Origin: Geobacter sp.
Lineage (GTDB): Bacteria; Desulfobacterota; Desulfuromonadia; Geobacterales; DSM-12255
NCBI GenBank assembly: GCA_009684525.1
Contig: WKKR01000002.1
Coordinates: 1,046,027 to 1,110,026, forward strand
Reading direction: 5' to 3'
DNA length: 64,000 bases
Each line of letters begins with the position of its first letter. Positions within the stretch are counted from its first letter, which is position 1. Shown here one piece after another: positions 33,716-41,552 of the stretch. Below the pieces are notes generated by a model. That model was not told the DNA's origin, ran no database searches, and saw only the letters and a program-made list of their open reading frames with translations. Both the position numbers and the translations under genes were made by a program.

Positions 33716-36304
33716 ATGCCGGTCATGATCCCACAGCCCCGGCACAACAGTGACAAATTGTCCGCTTTCGCACTTCTGGCGAGAATCATCGCCGTAATCC
33801 TCCTCGTGTTTGTCATCGAGTTTGCTGCCGACCAGCTTCTGCCCAAGCTCCTGCCATATTCCGACCCCTGGGCGCAGGTCTTGGCGGACAGCATCCTCCT
33901 CATCCTGTTCAGTGCCCCGTTCATCTGGTGGATTGTGTTCAGGCCGTTGCGTGCCGCGGCTCTGGCGGAAAAAGCCCAGTTCGAGCATCTCTTACAGCAG
34001 ATCGTCGATGCCGTCATCATCCTTGACGAGCTGAACCGGCTCTCCTCGTGCAATGCCGCAGCAGAGTCCATTTTCGGCAGCAGTGCCGAACAACTGGTGG
34101 GAGCGCCGATCCAGACCATCATTGCCTGCCCCGAGGGAAGCCCTGAGCTGTTCGGCAGTTCGCATGAGACTGCTGATGCAGATAAACCGGTGGTTCGCCT
34201 GGACTGTTTCGGGCTGCGTGGAGACGGCGAACGGATTCCGCTCTCCCTGTCGGCGAGCGAGGCAGTCTACAACGGACGACGGGTCCGGATCCTGATAGTC
34301 AGGGACCTGACGAAGATCAGGGTCGCGGAGCAGGCGCTGGAAAAGTCCTATGCCCTGCTGGAAGCGACGCTGCAGTCAACTGCCGACGGCATTCTCGCCG
34401 TCAGCTGGGATCGTCAAATCCAGTTGTACAACCGGCAGTTCGTCGATCTGTTCCGGATTCCCGGCAACCTGATGGAAAACCGCGACTACCGGGGGATGTT
34501 CGAATACCTGTCCGGCCTCATGGCCGTTCCTGCGGATTTCCGGACCCGCGTTGAGGAATTGTATCGGGATCAGCATTCCATATCCCATGACATCCTGCTT
34601 CTTGCCGATGGCAGGATCATCGAGCGGCATTCGCAGCCCCAGTTGGTCAACGGCGAGAGCATCGGCCGGGTCTGGAGCTTCAGTGACAGCACGGACAGGA
34701 TTCGCGCCGAGAGGGAGTTGAAGCAGAGTGAAGAGCGGTTTCGCAATCTTGCCGATTTCGCGCCAGTGGGGATCTTTGAAACCGATGCGACGGGAAACTG
34801 CATCTTTGTCAACCGGCAATGGTGCCGAATTGCCGGGATAGTCCCTGAACAGGCCCTTGGCAGGGGCTGGGCCACGGCATTGCACCCGGATGACGCCCAG
34901 TTGATCGAGGACGAGTGGTATGAATCGGTCCGGGAAGGGAGGCCATTCAGTCTTGAATACCGGTTCCGCACCCCGGATGGCCGGGAAAACTGGGTGCTCG
35001 GGAGCGCCACTGCCCTCAGGGGCTCGGATGAGGGCATAACGGGGTATCTGGGGATCATCATCGACATCAATGAACGGAAGGTGGCCGAGAGCGCTCTCCT
35101 GGAGAGCGAGGAGCGGTTTCGCAAGGTCTTCGAGCAATCGGAGGATGCCATTATCCTCTTTCTCCCCGGTACCTGCACCATCATCGACGTGAACCCGACC
35201 ACGGAAAAGCTCTACGGCTACTCCAGGGAAGAGTTGATCGGGCTCCACTTCAATGTCTTCAGGTCAAAGGACGAGTACCATGAGTTCATCCATGCCGTAT
35301 GCATGTTGCAGGAGCCGCAGACGTCCCAGTTCGACCATATGATCAACGTCCGCAAGGATGGCGCCGAGATCCATGTTTCCGTGCGGGCGAAGGTGATCAA
35401 ACTGCAGGGGGACGAGGCAATCTACTGCACGTTGCGGGACATAACCCAGAGATTGCAGATGGAGGAGGAGGCGCGCACGATCCAGTCGCAGCTGATCCAT
35501 GCCAACAAGATGACCTCTTTGGGGCTGCTTGTGGCCGGCATCGCCCACGAGATCAATAACCCCAACAACTACATCATGGCCAATGCCCAGATGCTCTACC
35601 GGATCTGGGAAGATCTCGACCCGTTGCTCAGGGACGAAGCGGCCCGCCGCGGAGACTTTCAGCTCGGGGGCCTTCCCTATTCCAGGCTCGAAGAGGCCCT
35701 CCCCGAGATGATTACCGCCATTTCCGAAGGGGCACGCAGGATAAAGGGGATCATCGGCAGCCTGAAAAGCTATTCGCGCCAGGGAGCCATCGTCATGGGG
35801 GATCTGGATATCAACCAGACCGTCCGGGCGTCTCTGCAGCTTCTCAGTCATCATATCAACAAATACACCGACAGTTTCATTGTCGAGCTCGGAGAAGAGC
35901 TCCCGGCACTGCGAGGCAATGCCCAGCAGCTTGAGCAGGTGATCGTCAACCTGGTCATGAACGCGCTGCAGTCACTGACCTGCCGGTCCCAGCGGATCAC
36001 CCTCAAGACCGGCTATGATAAAGAAAACCGGGCTGTCTGCCTGACGGTTGCGGATGAAGGGTGCGGAATCCCCGATGGCGTGAAGGCGCGCATCATGGAA
36101 CCGTTTTTCACCACGAAGCTGGATGCCGGTGGTACCGGCCTCGGCCTTTCCATCACCAGATCCATCGTTCTGACCTATCACGGAAGCATTGAGGTTTACA
36201 GCCAGGCTGGGCAAGGCACGACAGTACATGTGTCCCTGCCGGCGATTGCCGATACCGCTGCGGAAGCTGTTCTGCCGGCTCAAGGAGATGCACTGCATGA
36301 ATGA
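33716..36304 (+). CDS. PAS-domain sensor histidine kinase
   Basis: About 862 residues. Two N-terminal transmembrane helices (about 17-40 and 55-80, around a short loop) are followed by four PAS-type domains: near 88-200, 210-335, 345-460 and 470-590, with SEERFRNLADFAPVGIFET and SEERFRKVFEQSEDAIILF. Then come the HisKA dimerisation helix with the phospho-acceptor His611 (GIAHEINNPNNYIMANAQ) and an HATPase domain with NLVMNALQSL (N box), VADEGCGIPDG (G1) and GGTGLGLSIT (G2). The frame is open from a TTG at 33683; ATG 33716 or 33725 are the real candidates. The stop overlaps the response-regulator start, so they form a cognate pair. The signal is unknown. Confidence 0.9.
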   Translation: MPVMIPQPRHNSDKLSAFALLARIIAVILLVFVIEFAADQLLPKLLPYSDPWAQVLADSILLILFSAPFIWWIVFRPLRAAALAEKAQFEHLLQQIVDAVIILDELNRLSSCNAAAESIFGSSAEQLVGAPIQTIIACPEGSPELFGSSHETADADKPVVRLDCFGLRGDGERIPLSLSASEAVYNGRRVRILIVRDLTKIRVAEQALEKSYALLEATLQSTADGILAVSWDRQIQLYNRQFVDLFRIPGNLMENRDYRGMFEYLSGLMAVPADFRTRVEELYRDQHSISHDILLLADGRIIERHSQPQLVNGESIGRVWSFSDSTDRIRAERELKQSEERFRNLADFAPVGIFETDATGNCIFVNRQWCRIAGIVPEQALGRGWATALHPDDAQLIEDEWYESVREGRPFSLEYRFRTPDGRENWVLGSATALRGSDEGITGYLGIIIDINERKVAESALLESEERFRKVFEQSEDAIILFLPGTCTIIDVNPTTEKLYGYSREELIGLHFNVFRSKDEYHEFIHAVCMLQEPQTSQFDHMINVRKDGAEIHVSVRAKVIKLQGDEAIYCTLRDITQRLQMEEEARTIQSQLIHANKMTSLGLLVAGIAHEINNPNNYIMANAQMLYRIWEDLDPLLRDEAARRGDFQLGGLPYSRLEEALPEMITAISEGARRIKGIIGSLKSYSRQGAIVMGDLDINQTVRASLQLLSHHINKYTDSFIVELGEELPALRGNAQQLEQVIVNLVMNALQSLTCRSQRITLKTGYDKENRAVCLTVADEGCGIPDGVKARIMEPFFTTKLDAGGTGLGLSITRSIVLTYHGSIEVYSQAGQGTTVHVSLPAIADTAAEAVLPAQGDALHE

Positions 36305-37736
36305 GACGCCCATTTTACTGGTGGATGACGAGCTGAAACTGCTCAAGGCCTCACAGCTCCTGCTCATGAGCAAAGGGTTCTCGAATGTGGCGACGATCAG
36401 CGACAGCAGGCAGGTGATGGGCTACCTGCAGCAGCATGACGTCGGTGTTGTCGTGCTGGACCTCAACATGCCCCATCTCGGCGGTCTTGATCTTCTGCCG
36501 GAGATCACCAACGAGTATCCCTCCACGCCGGTTGTGGTCATGACCGCCATAGACGAAACCGATACCGCGGTCAGCTGCATGAAGACCGGAGCATTCGATT
36601 TCCTGGTGAAACCGGTCGAGACCGAGCGGCTTGCATCGACCATCCGCCGGGCGATCGAACACCGGGCAATGTACCAGGAACTCAATACGCTCAGGGAACG
36701 TTTCTTTTCTGAAAAGATTGAGAACATTGCGGCGTTCAGCTCGATCGTTACCGCAAGCCCCAAGATGCATAACCTGTTCAAGTATATGGAGGTCATCGCG
36801 CCGTCCCGTCAACCGATCCTGATCTGCGGCGAAACGGGGGTCGGCAAGGAATTGGTGGCAAAGGCCCTGCATTCGCTGAGCGGCTGCAGAGGCGGCTTTG
36901 TCGCGGTCAATGTGGCCGGACTTGATGATACGGTCTTCTCTGATACTCTTTTTGGACATAGAAAGGGTGCGTTCACCGGAGCCGATCAGGCCCGGGAGGG
37001 GCTCGTTGCCAAGGCCGCAGAAGGGACCCTTTTCCTTGACGAGATCGGCGATCTGAACGACCAGTCGCAGATCAAATTGTTACGGCTGCTGCAGGAACGG
37101 GAGTACTATCCGGTCGGTTCGGACAACGCGAACGTGAGCAGTGCGAGGGTTCTCCTGGCGACCAATCACGATCTGCAGAAATTGATCGAGGAGAAACGCT
37201 TTCGGAAAGATCTGTATTACCGGCTGTACGCGCACCGGCTGACCATTCCCCCGCTCCGCGAGCGTTGCGAGGATATTGCTCCCCTGCTCGACCACTTTCT
37301 GGAGGTGGCTGCCGTTTCATTTGGCAAGAAGAAACCGACCCCTCCGGGAGAACTGGTTACCCTGCTGCAAACCTATGACTTTCCGGGGAATGTCAGGGAG
37401 CTCGAGGCGATGGTTCATGATGCCGTTGCCCGGCACTGCAGCGGAGTCCTCTCCATGGAGAGTTTCAGCAGTGCCATCGGCAGCGCACGAACGCCCCGCA
37501 GCCGTGGCGAGCAGAGACCTCCGGCAGGCAATCCGCTGGAGGACCTGTTCGGGCATTTCCCGTCCATGCGCGAGGTTGAGGATTACCTGATCTCGGAGGC
37601 AATGCTGAGGTCAAAGGGGAACCAGGGGATAGCGGCATCGATGCTCGGGATATCGCGACAGGGTCTGAACAAGCGGCTGAGAAACGAGTCGACGAACCTG
37701 CTCGAAAAAGGGGGAGATGCCGATGGGCCGGCTTAG
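36297..37736 (+). CDS. NtrC-family sigma-54-dependent response regulator
   Basis: A 479-residue activator with the three NtrC parts. A receiver domain (1-120) has phospho-acceptor Asp55 in VVLDLNMPHLGGLDL. An AAA+ domain (about 155-380) has Walker A GETGVGKELVAKA, the sigma-54 contact loop GAFTGA at 224-229, Walker B GTLFLDEIGDL and the arginine-finger region. A Fis-type helix-turn-helix lies at the end (QGIAASMLGISRQGLNKRL). The kinase gene overlaps its start by 8 bases. A matching sigma-54 promoter lies 126 bases beyond its stop, ahead of the FKBP-SCO-cytochrome genes, which are therefore its likely targets. Confidence 0.93.
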   Translation: MNETPILLVDDELKLLKASQLLLMSKGFSNVATISDSRQVMGYLQQHDVGVVVLDLNMPHLGGLDLLPEITNEYPSTPVVVMTAIDETDTAVSCMKTGAFDFLVKPVETERLASTIRRAIEHRAMYQELNTLRERFFSEKIENIAAFSSIVTASPKMHNLFKYMEVIAPSRQPILICGETGVGKELVAKALHSLSGCRGGFVAVNVAGLDDTVFSDTLFGHRKGAFTGADQAREGLVAKAAEGTLFLDEIGDLNDQSQIKLLRLLQEREYYPVGSDNANVSSARVLLATNHDLQKLIEEKRFRKDLYYRLYAHRLTIPPLRERCEDIAPLLDHFLEVAAVSFGKKKPTPPGELVTLLQTYDFPGNVRELEAMVHDAVARHCSGVLSMESFSSAIGSARTPRSRGEQRPPAGNPLEDLFGHFPSMREVEDYLISEAMLRSKGNQGIAASMLGISRQGLNKRLRNESTNLLEKGGDADGPA

Positions 37737-37832
37737 GGGTGGGGCGTTGTCAGGCTGGTTGCCAGCGGCAGCAATTTTTGCGACAACCCTCTCTGGCGCC
37801 AAGGGTGTTGATTCGGCCTGCAACTGACTGAA

Positions 37833-37862
37833 TTGCAGAAGTTTTTAAAATTCGGGTAAAAT
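37833..37862 (+). promoter_or_regulatory. Possible sigma-70 promoter ahead of the FKBP operon
   Basis: TTGCAG (37833-37838), an 18-base spacer and TAAAAT (37857-37862) make a moderate housekeeping promoter. It overlaps the sigma-54-type element by one base, so only one may be used in a given state. Confidence 0.4.
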
Positions 37863-37877
37863 GGCATAGTTACTGCG
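37862..37877 (+). promoter_or_regulatory. Sigma-54-type (-24/-12) promoter ahead of the FKBP operon
   Basis: TGGCATAGTTACTGCG has the invariant GG (37863-37864) and GC (37875-37876) with exactly ten bases between, and matches TGGCAYR-N4-YTGC. The FKBP start is 67 bases downstream of the element. The gene just upstream encodes a sigma-54-dependent activator with an intact GAFTGA loop, which makes the site more credible. Confidence 0.65.
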
Positions 37878-37943
37878 TAGTTTGGGTGCCAGACCTGAGT
37901 GTTATCCTGGATAGTTGATTAATTTTCTTAGGAGGTTCGACGA

Positions 37944-38663
37944 ATGAACAGAATTATTGCGCTTGCACTGGTACTGTTGTCCGCTTCATCGGTTTTTGCC
38001 GCAGATCCCGCCAATCCGGAGCAGGAGCGGGTATTTCATGCCATCGGCCAGAATGTCTACCGCTCGCTTTCGGTCTTCAATCTGAGCCAGTCTGAATTCG
38101 ACCAGGTGATCCAGGGGGTCAAGGATTCCTATCACGGCAAGAAGAGCGACGTAGATCTCAATGCCTATAATGCGAAAATCCAGGAATTGGCCAGGGCTCG
38201 ACGCAAGGAGCTTGGTGAAAAACAGGCAGCGGCGGCAAAAGAGTTTCTCGATAAGGCCGCTCAGGAGAAGGGTGCGGTGAAGACCAGTTCCGGCATGGTC
38301 TATTTTTCCCTCGTGGAGGGGAAGGGGGAATCTCCTGCGGCAACAGACACGGTCAAGGTCAACTATCGTGGCACCCTGGTCGACGGTACGGAGTTCGACA
38401 GTTCCTACAAACGGGGAAAACCGCTGGAATTCAGACTCGATGCAGTCATCAAATGCTGGACTGAAGGTGTCCAGAAGATGAAGCCCGGCGGTAAGGCCCG
38501 GTTTGTCTGCCCTGCCAACCTGGCCTACGGAGATAACGGCGTGGGTGAAATGATCCTTCCAGGCGCAACTCTCGATTTCGAAGTCGAACTGGTCGGGGTG
38601 AAGAAGGCTGAGAGTCTCTCCAAGCCTGCGTCGTCTGCAGAAACCTCGAAAGCGGTAAAATAA
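37944..38663 (+). CDS. Exported FKBP-type peptidyl-prolyl isomerase
   Basis: A 239-residue periplasmic or outer-membrane foldase of the FkpA/Mip type. It has a signal peptide (MNRIIALALVLLSASSVFAA, cut near residue 20), a helical dimerisation arm (about 25-105) and a C-terminal FKBP domain (about 110-215) with VKVNYRGTLVDGTEFDSSYK, CWTEGVQKMKPGGKARF and PANLAYGDNGVGEMILPGATL. It has an AGGAGG site. It heads the run FKBP, SCO, cytochrome fusion, with the next gene starting directly after its stop. A foldase here would help mature the large exported copper oxidase. Confidence 0.9.
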   Translation: MNRIIALALVLLSASSVFAADPANPEQERVFHAIGQNVYRSLSVFNLSQSEFDQVIQGVKDSYHGKKSDVDLNAYNAKIQELARARRKELGEKQAAAAKEFLDKAAQEKGAVKTSSGMVYFSLVEGKGESPAATDTVKVNYRGTLVDGTEFDSSYKRGKPLEFRLDAVIKCWTEGVQKMKPGGKARFVCPANLAYGDNGVGEMILPGATLDFEVELVGVKKAESLSKPASSAETSKAVK

Positions 38664-39257
38664 ATGAACTGTCCCAACGGCAAGAGCCTGAGAGAACTGG
38701 TGAGATTATTGCTCGTGCTGGTGCTGCTCGCTGTTTTCGCAGCTCCGGCACATGCTGACACCAAGAAATACAAACGCACCGTTGAACGGTACACCGTGCC
38801 TGATGTCACCATGATCAATCAGGATGGCAAAAAGGTCCGTTTGCGGCAGCTTGTCGACGTGAATCAGCCGGTTATCATCGACTTTATTTACGGGACATGC
38901 ACCACGATCTGCCCCGTGCTTTCTGCCGGTTTCGTCAATCTGCAGAACAAGCTCGATGCCAGACTGCCGCAACCGCGCCTTATCTCGATCACCATCGATC
39001 CTGAAAACGATACGCCGAAAGTCATGAAGGAGTATCTGAAAAGATTCCGCGCAAAACCGGGCTGGGATTTCCTCACCGGGAGCCGGGCGGATATCACGAA
39101 GATCATGGTTGCGTTCAATGCCTATATCCCGGACAAAATGTCGCACTATCCCATCAACCTGATCCGTACCGGAAAAGACGGCTCCTGGGTGCGGCTTTTC
39201 GGTATCATGAGCTCCCGCGAATTTCTCGATGAATACCTGTGGGCGGTCGGCAGATGA
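38664..39257 (+). CDS. SCO1/SenC-like copper chaperone or thioredoxin-fold protein
   Basis: A 197-residue exported protein with an N-terminal hydrophobic signal (LLLVLVLLAVFAAPAHA) and a thioredoxin fold. The SCO copper ligands are all present: Cys79 and Cys83 in YGTCTTICPVLSAGF and His161 in DKMSHYPINL. SCO proteins deliver copper to cytochrome oxidase or to other exported copper enzymes. The gene starts right after the FKBP stop and overlaps the cytochrome-fusion start (ATGA). With no oxidase of the heme-copper type nearby, the probable client is the multicopper oxidase encoded at 41539. Confidence 0.88.
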   Translation: MNCPNGKSLRELVRLLLVLVLLAVFAAPAHADTKKYKRTVERYTVPDVTMINQDGKKVRLRQLVDVNQPVIIDFIYGTCTTICPVLSAGFVNLQNKLDARLPQPRLISITIDPENDTPKVMKEYLKRFRAKPGWDFLTGSRADITKIMVAFNAYIPDKMSHYPINLIRTGKDGSWVRLFGIMSSREFLDEYLWAVGR

Positions 39258-41005
39258 CGACTTGCGGCAAACACCTACAGAGGCTGCTCACTCGGCATGC
39301 GCCGGCATACCGTCACCTCGTCTGCGTGGTGGCAGTGGCCCTTGTCGTCCTTCTTGCAGGGTCGATCTCCTTGGCCGGCGTTTCCCCTGCGGATGATGTC
39401 TCAAACGACAATGTCATGCGGCTTGGCGAACGGATGTACCGTGAGGGGATACTCCCTTCCGGCAAGGTCATGGAGGCATTCATCCGTGGGGATGTCGAAG
39501 TCGACAGTACCTCATTTTCCTGCGCCAGCTGCCATCTGCGCGCAGGTCTCGGCTCGGTCGAAGGCGGAGTGGTCACTCCGCCGACCAACGGCGCCAAGCT
39601 GTTTAAGCCCTACCGGCGACCACCGTCGTTCGGGGACGTGGTGGACAAGACCGGGCGCTATATCTATGCGAAAACCGTTCTCGAGCGACCTGCCTATACC
39701 AGGGAATCACTCGCCAAAGCGCTACGTTTCGGTGTCGATCCCGCCGGGCAGGTCTTCAACGACGTGATGCCCCGGTATCCGTTGAACGATCGGGACATGG
39801 GGATTCTGGTCAGGTATCTCGAACGGCTGTCGTCCGATATCTCTCCCGGTGCGACGCCGTCATCCTTCGCCTTTGCCACCATTGTCACCGACGACGTGAA
39901 GAGCGAAGACCGTGCCGCCATGCTGGATGTGCTGCAGAGATTCATCGACGGCACGAACAGTCAGGTCGAGATGTTCAGGGACTTTCTCAAATTCGGCTAT
40001 ACCCCGACCATAGACATGAAATATGCCTTCCGTTCGGCGTCCCTGGCTGTCTGGGAACTCAAAGGCCCGCCTGAAAGCTGGCGGAAGCAGCTTGAAGCAT
40101 ATTATGCAAAAGGCCCGGTCTTTGCAGTCCTGGGGGGGATTTCAAACAGCTCCTGGCAGCCCGTTCACGATTTTTGCGAAGAGCGTCGCCTTCCCTGCCT
40201 CTTTCCCATTACCGACTTTCCGGTTGTGTCGACACACGACTGGTACACCTATTACTTCAACAAAGGGTATTTCCAAGAAGGCGAAGCCGTAGCCAACTAT
40301 CTGAACCGTCTTGAGAGTATTGACGACACCGCGCCGATACTGCAGATCGTCCAGGACACGCCCACGGGCAAGGCCTTGGCCGACGGCTTTCTGCAGAGCT
40401 GGAAAGATCTGGGGCGGTCCCCGGTGCAGTCTTTGTCCCTTTCGGCAGAACAGTTTGCCGATCCCGGACAGCTCGCGAGAATCCTGGCCGAACAGCCAGC
40501 GAAAGTTCTGCTTCTCTGGGGGGATGATGCCATACTCCCCGCATTGAATGCCCTGTCGCAGGGGGCGGATACTCGTGTCCCCATTTTCGCCTCTTCGACT
40601 GCCCTGGGGAAGAAGACCCTGCAGGTTGACGAAGCGATGCGGGACAGGGTTTACTTCAGCTTTCCCTATCGCCTCACCCCTTATCTGGGCACTCGGGAGG
40701 GGTATGACGCCAAAGTCCCCATATTGACCACCTCCAAGGATTTCGGGGACAGAAGGATAACCTCCCGGACTGTAACCATGCTTCTCCAGGCAGCTCTGCA
40801 AGGGCTCAAGCTGCTCTACGAAAACCAGTACCAGGATCACCTGCTCGATGTCATGAGCATGCAGATGGATCAGGTTGTCAGAGACTATGAACGATTCAGT
40901 TTCGGGCCGGGTCAACGGTATGCTTCAAAAGGATGCTACATAATCCAACTCGGGAAAGGCACGCAACCCGATATCCTGCCGGTCAGCGAATGGGTCATCC
41001 ATTGA
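39254..41005 (+). CDS. Monoheme cytochrome c fused to a periplasmic ligand-binding domain
   Basis: 583 residues. After a signal anchor (about 22-42, VCVVAVALVVLLAGSISLAG), residues about 50-195 form a c-type cytochrome domain. One heme site is seen, CASCH at 90-94, with downstream VMPRYPLNDRDMGILVRYL, whose Met is a likely axial ligand. Residues about 205-560 resemble a type I periplasmic binding protein of the branched-chain amino-acid/ABC receptor group (Peripla_BP_6): VFAVLGGISNSSWQPVHDFC, PITDFPVV, FFNKGYF-like, VPIFASSTALGKK. The open frame starts at 39239; ATG 39254 overlaps the SCO stop. The fusion suggests ligand-dependent electron transfer or sensing; no ABC transporter is adjacent. 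Confidence 0.8.
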   Translation: MTTCGKHLQRLLTRHAPAYRHLVCVVAVALVVLLAGSISLAGVSPADDVSNDNVMRLGERMYREGILPSGKVMEAFIRGDVEVDSTSFSCASCHLRAGLGSVEGGVVTPPTNGAKLFKPYRRPPSFGDVVDKTGRYIYAKTVLERPAYTRESLAKALRFGVDPAGQVFNDVMPRYPLNDRDMGILVRYLERLSSDISPGATPSSFAFATIVTDDVKSEDRAAMLDVLQRFIDGTNSQVEMFRDFLKFGYTPTIDMKYAFRSASLAVWELKGPPESWRKQLEAYYAKGPVFAVLGGISNSSWQPVHDFCEERRLPCLFPITDFPVVSTHDWYTYYFNKGYFQEGEAVANYLNRLESIDDTAPILQIVQDTPTGKALADGFLQSWKDLGRSPVQSLSLSAEQFADPGQLARILAEQPAKVLLLWGDDAILPALNALSQGADTRVPIFASSTALGKKTLQVDEAMRDRVYFSFPYRLTPYLGTREGYDAKVPILTTSKDFGDRRITSRTVTMLLQAALQGLKLLYENQYQDHLLDVMSMQMDQVVRDYERFSFGPGQRYASKGCYIIQLGKGTQPDILPVSEWVIH

Positions 41006-41246
41006 TCTGAACCTCCACCTCCGGAACAACCACTTGTCAATTTTTTTGCACCCCTTCGGCATGGCCAAGTCAGACTAATTACTCATATATTGCTTTATTT
41101 CCAGATAGTTATTTGTTGATCAAATTAGTGGTACAGAATGTGTAAAGGCCTAGTTGCCTGGTAGGAAAAATTCCGTATCACAAGCATTCATACAATAGCT
41201 CAGATGGAGGCAGCAGTAATTGCACTCTCAACGACTGGAGGTAACA

Positions 41247-41552
41247 ATGAAAAGAGCTCTGCGAAATAGTATTGGAGTGGGTCTAGCTGTAGTGCTGGCG
41301 AGCACATTGTACAGCAGTGTATTTGCAGGCCAAACTCCGATGACTCCTGAGGTCGCTGCCAAGGCTGAGCGTTCAAAGCGTCAGCAGGCCGAGCGCATCA
41401 CGCCGGCAAAACGGCGGGCAGCTGCAGAAGCCATCAAGCGGGAGCGGCAGAAAATCTATGAAGCAAAACACGGAACCATGCTGCAGACTCCAGCAAATTT
41501 GAATAATTCCGGACAGGACCAGACGCCGAGGAGGGGCCATGAAAAACCGTAA
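41247..41552 (+). CDS. Small basic exported protein preceding the multicopper oxidase
   Basis: A 101-residue protein starting at ATG 41247 after a good GGAGG site. It has a signal peptide (SIGVGLAVVLASTLYSSVFAG) and a highly charged helical mature part (KAERSKRQQAERITPAKRRAA). The end is Gln/Asn-rich. It overlaps the oxidase start by 14 bases, so its translation is coupled to it. No family recognised; it could be an assembly factor or a surface-retention partner. The 241 bases upstream (41006-41246) hold no gene, and only a weak TACAAT -10-like box near 41191 was seen. Confidence 0.65.
   Translation: MKRALRNSIGVGLAVVLASTLYSSVFAGQTPMTPEVAAKAERSKRQQAERITPAKRRAAAEAIKRERQKIYEAKHGTMLQTPANLNNSGQDQTPRRGHEKP

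Noticed and set aside
37741..37800. Terminator after the response regulator
   Set aside because: GCTGG/CCAGC and a later T5 are present but the stem is only 5 bp and not next to the T-run, so no call was made.
41006..41246. c-di-GMP (GEMM) riboswitch ahead of the oxidase genes
   Set aside because: Geobacter cytochrome and surface genes often have one, so it was looked for, but the conserved core bases and tetraloop arrangement were not found.
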